Shown here: positions 1 to 5,861 of the stretch, piece after piece
How positions within the stretch are numbered: position 1 is the stretch's first letter
Layout: the number at the start of each line of letters is the position of its first letter
Source: Bacillota bacterium
Lineage (GTDB): Bacteria; Bacillota; Clostridia; Peptostreptococcales; Anaerovoracaceae
Length of the DNA stretch: 7,923 nucleotides
Assembly: GCA_017619985.1 (NCBI GenBank)
Contig: JAFZRG010000049.1
Coordinates: forward strand, 1-7,923
Direction: 5' to 3'
Program-made: the position numbers and the translations under genes
Notes under the pieces: model-generated
Databases searched by the model: none
What the model was told of the DNA's origin: nothing
The model's input: the letters and a program-made list of their open reading frames with translations, nothing else

Positions 1-1
1 C

Positions 2-1519
2 CTGATGGAGGAGATCCCGTACGGACAGGCGCTGGATGTAGTCCAGCAGATCCACGGTCAGACAAAACGTCTGCAGGGGTCCATCGACAAGGTCGAAGAT
101 ATCCAGGCCCGCATGCATCAGTTCCCGGAGGCCGGACAAAATGGTGCAGAAGAAAAGCCCGGTACGCTGGACGTCTACATGCTGCGCATGATCGATCACC
201 TGGATCTGCCGGCCGGCGTCGACAAAAAGCGCAAGAAGCAGGAGTTGATCGACCGCATCAAGAACAGAGGCGCGGATTACCGGGAATACTACGAACTGAG
301 CCGCCAGATCCCCGAAGACGGCAAGCCGTTCAAGGAACAGGATTCCTACGTCTATGAGTACGTGGCTTCCGATAAGGATTTCGCTCTCATGACCGCCGTC
401 GTGAACTGCATGAACGGGAAAGCCCGCGAGAAGGTGCCAAGCGTAGCTGCATTCAAGGCCGAAGTCGCCCGCATGAAAACGGACCCTCTGATCAAGGTGG
501 TCATGGGCAATAAGCGCACGGTGGAAAAACTGCGCCGCGGAGATGCGGACGGCGTTGCCGTAGCGGTAAAGGAAGCGAAGAAGAACCTGACGTTCCGGAA
601 CGAGAACGAAAAGGAACTGGCGAAAGAAAACGCGCAGAAAGTGCTGAACGCGATGGAGCGCATGCAGGGAAGAGACACGCAGTCTCCCGAATGGATCGCG
701 CTCAAGGAATCCGTGAAAGCCTATGCGGGTCACCCGGATGGCAAGAGCGCGGAATATGCGGCGAACGTGCTCGTCAACGTGGAGAAGTTCACGAAGGGCA
801 AGAAGAACTTCCAGAAGGATCCGAACCGTCAGGAATGCGTCGATCTGGCGCTGGACGCCCTGAAGACCTGCGTGCCCAACGCGCAGACCAACCCGGTCTC
901 AAAACCGCTCGTGGACCGCTTCACGCAGGTGAGGGGAAGAAACAGAGCGCTGGATATGAGCAAGTACGGCATCGGGTCCGTACGCGAAGAGAAGCTCTAT
1001 CCGACGTATCAGGATCTTTGGAACGACCTGGAAAAGAGGGCTGTCGTGGAGGACGAGCAGATCCGCAAGTTCGATCTGGCGATCGCCATGAACAACCTGG
1101 ACGACCCCGGCGTGGTCCGGCTGAGGTTCCGCGGCAAGCAGGCGCTGCTGAAAGGCATGTTCCCCGGAGCCGCGTCGAATCCGGAGTGGCGCATGACGCC
1201 TGAGATCCAGGAACATTACAATAAGGCCGCCAGACTGGCTGGCGACGAGTACCTGGCAAAGATCCTGAACAAGCCGGACGACCCGATGCGAGAGACCGCG
1301 GCGGAATTCACGGCGATGCTCGTCAGCCATCCGGAACTGGAGAAGGGTGACAGACGTCTGCGCGGCGAAGATTACAGAAATGATTCGACCGAAAGGTGCG
1401 ATAAGCTTCTGGCGGATTACAGGAAAGCGATGGAGACCGGCAAGGGCGAAGATCTGAAGAAGGTAAGCGACGCTCTGCTGAACAAGAAGGAACAGCAGGG
1501 GCCCGTAGCCGGATTATAG
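2..1519 (+). CDS. Large helical protein of unknown function, 5' end cut by window edge
   Basis: I do not recognise a named family. The frame is open to the left edge, and the first ATG (position 5) has no room for a visible ribosome binding site, so the true start probably lies upstream; 504 residues are seen from that ATG. The protein is rich in Lys, Glu, Ala and Arg, has no signal peptide or membrane segment in the visible part, and reads as a chain of amphipathic helices, hence probably cytoplasmic. Residues about 145-192 (FKAEVARMKTDP, then RRGDADGVAVAVKEA) resemble a repeat in the next gene (RMLANGTAF, then DRGDISGIAKEVQA), so the two are probably distant paralogs. Residues about 222-290, with SPEW near 227-230, look like a separate helical bundle. 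The next gene starts 12 bases after the stop with a poor ribosome binding site, which suggests co-transcription and perhaps translational coupling. No catalytic motif is visible. The coding call is firm; the function is unknown. Confidence 0.85.
   Translation: MMEEIPYGQALDVVQQIHGQTKRLQGSIDKVEDIQARMHQFPEAGQNGAEEKPGTLDVYMLRMIDHLDLPAGVDKKRKKQELIDRIKNRGADYREYYELSRQIPEDGKPFKEQDSYVYEYVASDKDFALMTAVVNCMNGKAREKVPSVAAFKAEVARMKTDPLIKVVMGNKRTVEKLRRGDADGVAVAVKEAKKNLTFRNENEKELAKENAQKVLNAMERMQGRDTQSPEWIALKESVKAYAGHPDGKSAEYAANVLVNVEKFTKGKKNFQKDPNRQECVDLALDALKTCVPNAQTNPVSKPLVDRFTQVRGRNRALDMSKYGIGSVREEKLYPTYQDLWNDLEKRAVVEDEQIRKFDLAIAMNNLDDPGVVRLRFRGKQALLKGMFPGAASNPEWRMTPEIQEHYNKAARLAGDEYLAKILNKPDDPMRETAAEFTAMLVSHPELEKGDRRLRGEDYRNDSTERCDKLLADYRKAMETGKGEDLKKVSDALLNKKEQQGPVAGL
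452..580 (+). repeat. Helical repeat copy shared with the downstream protein
   Basis: This stretch encodes residues about 150-192 of the first protein. By eye it aligns with residues about 377-421 of the next gene product. Both have an RM pair, a hydrophobic IKVVM/HRTIM core, a VEKL/LKEL helix, then RGD-x-x-G-(V/I)-A-x-x-V-(K/Q)-(E/Q)-A. This is a protein-level similarity only; I see no matching DNA repeat. The boundaries are approximate. Confidence 0.5.
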
Positions 1520-1531
1520 CGGAAAACGGTT

Positions 1532-3217
1532 ATGACATACAAAGAATTATACGAAGCGACGTTAAAAGACGCAAAAAACGGATCGCAGATGGCGGCAGCG
1601 CAGCTGATCGCGGTCACGCAGGGCATGCAGGCCGAAGGCGCGGACGCCCAGGTGAATCAGGCGCAGATCTCCGCACGCGCGGCGGATCTGATGCGGAAAA
1701 ACAGCTTCCGCCAGACGATGCGCGACCCGGAAGCGAAGGAAATGCTGGAAAAGGGCTCGGGACAGCAGGTTGTTGACCTTTTTATGGATTATGACAACCC
1801 GAAGATGACCTACCGCAAATTCCTGCGCGGCTGCAAACAGGACATGCAGAACCGGCAGGAGGTGTCTCCGGCGATGGCTGCGAACATGGTGGCAGCCTCC
1901 ATGGTGATGCAGGGATCCGGCGCGAATGCGGAAGTGGACCAGAAGGTCGTTTCCGAGATGGCGACGAAACTGATGTCCCAGTCCGCCTTCAAGGAAATGG
2001 TCAAGGACCCGAAGGCCCTGGAACTGATGAAGCAGGGCAAGAGCCTGGATCTGATCCAGCTGATGGCGGACAAGCAGTACGAGAAGGAACACCGCAACGA
2101 CGAGTACAGGCGCATCCCCGGCCAGCTGCAGGAAGACGGACAGATCCTGTCGGATTATCTGACATCCGTTGCCGGCACCGCCGATGCCGGCGCTGTTTCC
2201 GTTGTCCGCAAGGGAAAGGTCTATACCGAGATGATACGGCAGATGCAGGCCGCCCAGACCAAGATGGCGCAGGGCATCCCCCTGAGCGGAGACGAGGCGA
2301 AGGCGCTGGCAGATGCCGTTCAGAAGTACAACAACAACGGTTCTCCCGTCGCGGGCGGCATCAAGGCCAAGAACGCGCACTATACGCAGAACATGGCTCT
2401 GCTGAAGCGCTTTATGCCTCCGAAGGAGTTCAATGCCTACTGTGCGGATATCAAGCAGGAGCACCCGCAGAGAGAGACGGCCCCGGAGAACTTCGTTCCC
2501 GGCCGTCTGAACGGTAAGGTGAAGACTGCCGCACAGCTCAAAGCCGAATACAGGGCTTCCCTGCAGCGGAGCTTCTCCGAAGAAGGCGTTGCCGCGATCT
2601 GCGCTATCAACAAGATGGCCAAGGGAGACAAATACTGCCTGATCACGCCGGACCGGCTGAAGTTCGAGACGGACAGGATGCTGGCAAACGGTACCGCATT
2701 CCACAGGACGATCATGAACGCATCGGACAAGAAGGTCCTGAAGGAGCTTTCCGACAGGGGCGACATCAGCGGCATCGCTAAGGAAGTGCAGGCGCGCACG
2801 ATCAAACATACGATCGGAACGGCGCAGTGGTATGTGAACAATTCCGCCAGGGCGCTGCAAGGCGAACGGTTGAACCGTCATCAGGCATCCTATCATCTTG
2901 CGACCATCGCAGCGGCTGGCAGCGTCGCGCAGAACGCCAAGAATCTGAGCGTGCCCATTGACAAGACCGCGTTCGCCGATGCGGTCGCGGCGACGATGGC
3001 CAACAAGGACTTCCAGCGCATGGTCGACCGCTACGAGAGCGATCCGACCTACAGGCAGAGCATCAACAGCAAGCTGTCGCAGACCGGCGGCGCGATCGTA
3101 TCGCAGGAACTGTATAAATACGAGCATCAGAGCGCGAAGAAACAGGCGCAGGCGGAGCCTGCAAAGCCGGAGCAGCCCAAAAAGGAAGAGGCGGTCCCGC
3201 AGGCGCAGCCGAAATAG
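1532..3217 (+). CDS. Repeat-containing helical protein of unknown function
   Basis: The 561-residue product is not a family I can name. It is alpha-helical and rich in Ala, Gln, Lys and Met, with no signal peptide or membrane segment, so it is probably cytoplasmic. Internal repetition is clear. Residues about 21-84 and 115-178 are two copies of one unit (MQAEGADAQVNQ against MQGSGANAEVDQ, then FRQTMRDPEAKEML against FKEMVKDPKALELM). By hand, 19 of 58 positions are identical without gaps. Weaker copies lie at about 377-421 (FHRTIMNASDKKVLKEL) and 455-510 (FQRMVDRYESDPTYRQS). The last 25 or so residues form a Pro/Glu/Gln/Lys-rich, probably disordered tail. The start ATG follows the previous stop by 12 bases and has only a weak GGAAAA site, consistent with translation coupled to the upstream gene. 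The repeats could form a helical scaffold or binding surface, but that is inference. A promoter after the stop separates it from the STAS genes. Confidence 0.87.
   Translation: MTYKELYEATLKDAKNGSQMAAAQLIAVTQGMQAEGADAQVNQAQISARAADLMRKNSFRQTMRDPEAKEMLEKGSGQQVVDLFMDYDNPKMTYRKFLRGCKQDMQNRQEVSPAMAANMVAASMVMQGSGANAEVDQKVVSEMATKLMSQSAFKEMVKDPKALELMKQGKSLDLIQLMADKQYEKEHRNDEYRRIPGQLQEDGQILSDYLTSVAGTADAGAVSVVRKGKVYTEMIRQMQAAQTKMAQGIPLSGDEAKALADAVQKYNNNGSPVAGGIKAKNAHYTQNMALLKRFMPPKEFNAYCADIKQEHPQRETAPENFVPGRLNGKVKTAAQLKAEYRASLQRSFSEEGVAAICAINKMAKGDKYCLITPDRLKFETDRMLANGTAFHRTIMNASDKKVLKELSDRGDISGIAKEVQARTIKHTIGTAQWYVNNSARALQGERLNRHQASYHLATIAAAGSVAQNAKNLSVPIDKTAFADAVAATMANKDFQRMVDRYESDPTYRQSINSKLSQTGGAIVSQELYKYEHQSAKKQAQAEPAKPEQPKKEEAVPQAQPK
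1592..1783 (+). repeat. Helical repeat copy 1 in the second protein
   Basis: Encodes residues about 21-84. The core is MQAEGADAQVNQ, then ADLMRKNSFRQTMRDPEAKE, then a Gly and a VVDLF end. It aligns without gaps with copy 2, at roughly one third identity by hand count. The DNA has diverged, so this is an old duplication. Confidence 0.72.
1874..2065 (+). repeat. Helical repeat copy 2 in the second protein
   Basis: Encodes residues about 115-178. The core is MQGSGANAEVDQ, then TKLMSQSAFKEMVKDPKALE, then Gly-Lys and DLIQLM. It has the same order and spacing of Gly, Phe, Asp-Pro and hydrophobic positions as copy 1. Confidence 0.72.
2660..2794 (+). repeat. Degenerate helical repeat copy 3 in the second protein
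   Basis: Encodes residues about 377-421. The core is DRMLANGTAFHRTIMNASDK, followed by a leucine-rich helix and a GD-x-x-G-I-A ending. The Asp-Pro is replaced. This is the copy closest to the repeat in the upstream gene. The call is by eye and the boundaries are approximate. Confidence 0.5.
2894..3061 (+). repeat. Degenerate helical repeat copy 4 in the second protein
   Basis: Encodes residues about 455-510. The core is AAGSVAQNAKN, then FADAVAATMANKDFQRMVDR, then YESDPTYRQS. The MANKDFQRMV segment matches MRKNSFRQTM and MSQSAFKEMV of copies 1 and 2, with Asp-Pro displaced by a few residues. Confidence 0.5.
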
Positions 3218-3225
3218 CGCTGCGC
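3203..3225 (+). other. Hairpin-capable inverted repeat across the stop codon
   Basis: GCGCAGC (3203-3209) and GCTGCGC (3219-3225) are perfect complements around a 9-base loop that contains the TAG stop of the helical-repeat gene. A second pairing, GCAGGC (3199-3204) with GCCTGC (3234-3239), is also possible. No run of T follows, so this is not a typical intrinsic terminator. It may still protect the 3' end of the mRNA or slow read-through, or it may be chance in GC-rich DNA. Confidence 0.3.
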
Positions 3226-3249
3226 AGACGGAAGCCTGCCGGCACATGA

Positions 3250-3267
3250 TTGACAGATGACTGTCAA
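3250..3267. promoter_or_regulatory. Perfect 18-bp palindrome overlapping the -35 box, candidate operator
   Basis: TTGACAG, a 4-base centre ATGA, then CTGTCAA form a perfect 7+7 inverted repeat. Its left half is the TTGACA box and it lies in the spacer of the candidate promoter, the position where a dimeric repressor would block RNA polymerase. It lacks a T run on either strand, which argues against a terminator. The binding protein is unknown and no regulator gene lies in the window. Confidence 0.5.
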
Positions 3268-3276
3268 AAATATAAT
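3250..3276 (+). promoter_or_regulatory. Candidate promoter for the STAS gene set
   Basis: A perfect TTGACA (3250-3255) and a perfect TATAAT (3271-3276) sit in an AT-rich island (about 3266-3281) within otherwise GC-rich DNA, inside the only intergenic gap of note. The spacing between them is 15 bases, shorter than the usual 17 for the housekeeping sigma factor. Alternative -10 registers (TAATAA at 3273, AATAAT at 3274) give 17-18 bases but match less well. Transcription would start near 3283-3288 and leave a leader of about 35-40 bases ahead of the first STAS gene. Confidence 0.6.
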
Positions 3277-3322
3277 AATAAAGGGTCACAGGTTGCTGAT
3301 GCAGTGTTAAAGGAGGAAAACA

Positions 3323-3625
3323 ATGCTGATCATAGATAAAAAGATTGAGGGAGACAGCGCCTGCTTCCGTCTGAGCGGCAGACTCGATACGGTCACCGCG
3401 CCGCAGTTGTACGATGAGATCGCCGAAGTCCGCGACGGACTGAAAGAACTCATTCTGGACTGCGAAAGTCTGGAGTATATCTCCTCGGCCGGCCTGAGAG
3501 TGCTTCTGTCCAATCAGAAGGCGATGACCAAGCAGGAAGGCACGATGAAGCTCATCCATGTGAACGAAACGATCATGGAGATCTTTGAAGTGACGGGCTT
3601 CTCCGAGATCCTGACGATCGAATAG
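3323..3625 (+). CDS. STAS-domain anti-sigma factor antagonist (SpoIIAA/RsbV type)
   Basis: This 100-residue protein is a single STAS domain, close to the usual length for SpoIIAA/RsbV. Such proteins bind an RsbW-like kinase when unphosphorylated and are released when the kinase phosphorylates a conserved serine. The motif YISSAGLRVLL lies at residues 52-62. Alignment with Bacillus SpoIIAA (DSSGL) puts the switch residue at Ser55, and the preceding Asp of SpoIIAA is Ser54 here. LSGRLD near residue 17 and EIFEVTGF near residue 86 are typical strand and helix landmarks. The start is well supported: AGGAGG at 3311-3316, six bases before ATG. It is the first gene after the candidate promoter, and its stop overlaps the ribosome binding site of the next gene. 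The likely partner is the GHKL domain two genes downstream or an ATPase encoded elsewhere. It resembles the N-terminal STAS of that fusion closely, sharing LEYISSAGLRVLL. Confidence 0.93.
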   Translation: MLIIDKKIEGDSACFRLSGRLDTVTAPQLYDEIAEVRDGLKELILDCESLEYISSAGLRVLLSNQKAMTKQEGTMKLIHVNETIMEIFEVTGFSEILTIE

Positions 3626-3636
3626 GAGGACGGCTT

Positions 3637-4212
3637 ATGAAGAGCGATGTGATCGCAGTCTCCAGCGCCCGGGACAACACCGACGCGGTGATGCTCCAGG
3701 CGGAGAAGGTCGCCGCCTATCAGGGGCTTTCTTCCAAAAACGCGTTGCACCTGCGCCTTCTGGCGGAGGAGATGATGAGCATGATGCGCGCCATCGCGGG
3801 GGACGTGGACGGAGATTTCTGGATCGAAAACGCCGGAGAGCAGTACGAACTGCACCTGCGCGTGGTCACGGCGATGGACATGTTCAAGCGTGAACGGCTT
3901 CTCGCCGCTTCCACGAGCGGAAAGAACGAGGCGAACCGCGGCTTTATGGGCAAGATCCGCGCGCTGTTCGAACCGATGGAGGACGTCCCCATCTTCTTCG
4001 ACATGTCGATGGACGGCCTCGGCGCGGATTCGACCTGGACGATGCATGCCTATCAGGAGCAGATCCGGAACTATGTGGAAGAGAACCGGCCCGGCGCGGC
4101 GGATGCCTGGGATGAACTGGAGAAATCCGTGGTCGCGCACCTTGCGGACGACGTGAAGGTACGCATCAACGGCCGCGAAGTGGAAATGGTGATCTACAAG
4201 AAATTCGCGTAG
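3637..4212 (+). CDS. RsbW/GHKL-like protein with apparently lost ATP-binding residues
   Basis: The 191-residue product sits where an anti-sigma kinase is expected, directly after a STAS gene. Its N-terminal part has the right look: a helix LRLLAEEMMSMMRAI (39-53) aligns with the N-box helix of RsbW-type kinases (VEEIFTN in the fusion gene downstream). However, the Mg-ATP-binding Asn is Met49, and I find no convincing D-x-G-x-G or GxGxG lid motif. DGLGAD (126-131) is the only glycine-rich stretch. I recall this as an uncharacterised family in Clostridia, with conserved segments like STSGKNEANRGFMGKIR (92-108) and a final strand EMVIYKKF. It is probably a pseudo-kinase that binds STAS partners without phosphorylating them, but that is inference. 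The start is set by AGGAGGA at 3624-3630, which overlaps the previous stop, six bases before ATG. The gap to the preceding gene is 11 bases, so the two are co-transcribed. Confidence 0.8.
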   Translation: MKSDVIAVSSARDNTDAVMLQAEKVAAYQGLSSKNALHLRLLAEEMMSMMRAIAGDVDGDFWIENAGEQYELHLRVVTAMDMFKRERLLAASTSGKNEANRGFMGKIRALFEPMEDVPIFFDMSMDGLGADSTWTMHAYQEQIRNYVEENRPGAADAWDELEKSVVAHLADDVKVRINGREVEMVIYKKFA

Positions 4213-4238
4213 GATTCATCAGACAGGAGCATAGTGAC

Positions 4239-5843
4239 ATGGGAAATGGCGGAACGGATAATCCCCTTGTGATCGCATTGTCCGGCAAGATCGATTCGGG
4301 AAATTCCGCTCAAATTGAAGAAACTATAAAAGCAAGACGAAACGGCTGCGATACGGCAGCCGTCGTTTTGGATATGGACAAACTGGAGTACATCTCCAGC
4401 GCCGGTTTGCGGGTCCTCCTGCGTCTGAAGAAGGACAGCAAGGATCTCCGCATCATCAACGTGAATCCGGAAGTCTTCGAGATCTTTGAGATGACGGGCT
4501 TTACCGAGATCATGAAAGTGGAGAAAGCGTACCGCACCGTATCCGTGGATGGCTGTGAGGTCATCGGGGAAGGCGCGAACGGCAAGATCTACCGCATCGA
4601 TCGGGATACCGTCGTCAAGGTCTACAAGAACGCGGACGCGCTGTCCGATATCCAGCACGAGAGGGAAGTCGCCCGTCTCGCGCTCATCCTCGGCGTTCCC
4701 ACGGCGATCTCTTATGACGTCGTGCGGGTCGGAGACAGTTACGGCTCGGTATTCGAACTGCTGGATGCGCATTCGTTCTCGAAGATCCTGGCGGAAGAAC
4801 CGGACCGTTTCGAATGGTGCGTGAAGGAATACGCCGACATGCTGAAGAAGGTCCACAGCATCCATGTGCCGGAGGGTAAGCTGCCCTCCATCAAGGCGAA
4901 GATGCTCCGCGCATTCGGGCGGATGAAGGATACGCTGCCGGACGGTCTCGGCGATAAGCTGATGCGCATGACGGAGGCGATCCCCGACACGGACGGAATG
5001 ATCCACGGCGATTATCATACGAAGAACATCGTTCTGTCCGACGGAGAAGTGCTTCTGATCGACATGGATACGCTTTCCGTGGGTCATCCCATCTTCGAAC
5101 TGGCGCAGATGTACAATTCCTACAAGGGCTTTTCTGAGTATGATCCGGAGATCGTCCGCCAATTCCAGGGGTTTGCCCCTGCCATTGCCCGCCGTTTCTG
5201 GACGGAGAGTCTGAAGGCTTACATCGGAACGGATGACGAGTCTATCATTACCGATATAGAAGATAAAGTGCGCTGCGTCGCGTACGCCCGGCTGATCGAT
5301 TGGAAGATGCGCCACAGCGATCTCGATACGGATTATGATATCGCTACGATCGATCTGTGGAAGACGGAACTGACAGGGCTCCTGCGCCGTCTCGACACGC
5401 TTTCGTTCGATGCGGCGGCAGATGCTCAGGACGCTTCGAACGAGTTGGAACTGGAAGCTTCCATCGACAATCTGCACCGCGTTTTCTCCTTCGTGGACGA
5501 GCATCTGGAAACGATGGGCTTTTCCCCGAAAGCGCAGATGCAGATCGACGTCGCGGTGGAGGAGATCTTCACGAACATCGCGCTCTACGCCTATGCGCCG
5601 GGCAGCGGCACGGCGAAGGTGCGGTTCGAAAAGGAAGCGGATCCGCCCGCAGCGGTCATTACTTTTCTGGACCGCGGCGTCCCGTACGATCCGCTGGAGA
5701 GATCCGACCCCGATATCGCGCTTTCCGCCGACGACCGGGAGATCGGCGGACTGGGCATCTTTATGGCGAAAAAACTCATGGACGACGTCAGTTACGATTA
5801 TAAAGACGGTCAGAACATTCTGACGCTGAAAAAGAACCTGTAA
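4239..5843 (+). CDS. Three-domain fusion: STAS, APH-like kinase (TIGR02172 type), RsbW-like GHKL ATPase
   Basis: This 534-residue protein joins three signalling parts. Residues 1-97 are a STAS domain with YISSAGLRVLL at 51-61; the predicted switch serine is Ser54. Residues about 105-375 are an aminoglycoside/choline-kinase-like fold: glycine loop GEGANGKIYRI (110-120), Lys127 in VVKVYK, catalytic loop HGDYHTKN (256-263, with Asp258 and Asn263) and metal-binding LIDMD (Asp275, Asp277). The wording matches the family I know as TIGR02172, whose substrate is unknown. Residues about 403-534 are an RsbW-like GHKL ATPase with N-box VEEIFTN (Glu441-442, Asn446), DRGVP (Asp478, Gly480) and GGLGIFMAKK (503-512), so all ATP-binding boxes look intact. 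No membrane segments are present. AGGAG at 4225-4229 supports the start. It may be a self-contained partner switch in which the GHKL phosphorylates its own STAS, the free STAS protein or the transporter's STAS. The domains are seen; the circuit is inference. Confidence 0.93.
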   Translation: MGNGGTDNPLVIALSGKIDSGNSAQIEETIKARRNGCDTAAVVLDMDKLEYISSAGLRVLLRLKKDSKDLRIINVNPEVFEIFEMTGFTEIMKVEKAYRTVSVDGCEVIGEGANGKIYRIDRDTVVKVYKNADALSDIQHEREVARLALILGVPTAISYDVVRVGDSYGSVFELLDAHSFSKILAEEPDRFEWCVKEYADMLKKVHSIHVPEGKLPSIKAKMLRAFGRMKDTLPDGLGDKLMRMTEAIPDTDGMIHGDYHTKNIVLSDGEVLLIDMDTLSVGHPIFELAQMYNSYKGFSEYDPEIVRQFQGFAPAIARRFWTESLKAYIGTDDESIITDIEDKVRCVAYARLIDWKMRHSDLDTDYDIATIDLWKTELTGLLRRLDTLSFDAAADAQDASNELELEASIDNLHRVFSFVDEHLETMGFSPKAQMQIDVAVEEIFTNIALYAYAPGSGTAKVRFEKEADPPAAVITFLDRGVPYDPLERSDPDIALSADDREIGGLGIFMAKKLMDDVSYDYKDGQNILTLKKNL

Positions 5844-5861
5844 GACTCTGGAAGAATCATT

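Noticed and set aside
691..1330. Several overlapping open frames on both strands inside the first gene
   Set aside because: All have skewed Arg/Gly/Pro-rich composition and no ribosome binding site; they are explained by the GC-rich third positions of the main frame.
1562..3559. A 665-codon open frame on the minus strand running under the second helical protein, the intergenic gap and the first STAS gene
   Set aside because: Its product is a Leu/Arg/His-rich string with no domain pattern, typical of the complement of GC-rich coding DNA. The + strand genes here have recognisable domains, repeats and ribosome binding sites, and the frame would run through the promoter region.
4720..5130. An antibiotic-resistance aminoglycoside phosphotransferase
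   Set aside because: The fold and the HGD-x-H-x-x-N loop are shared, but the sequence reads as the TIGR02172-type kinase and is fused to STAS and GHKL signalling domains, so a resistance role is not supported.
5166..5181. Perfect short hairpin CAGGGG-TTTG-CCCCTG
   Set aside because: It lies in the middle of the fusion gene, has no T run and no partner element; a 6-bp stem in GC-rich coding DNA is expected by chance.
4194..5504. A 436-codon open frame on the minus strand under the fusion gene
   Set aside because: The product is biased (His, Arg, Asp, Val) with no motifs, and the + strand carries three recognised domains with intact catalytic residues.
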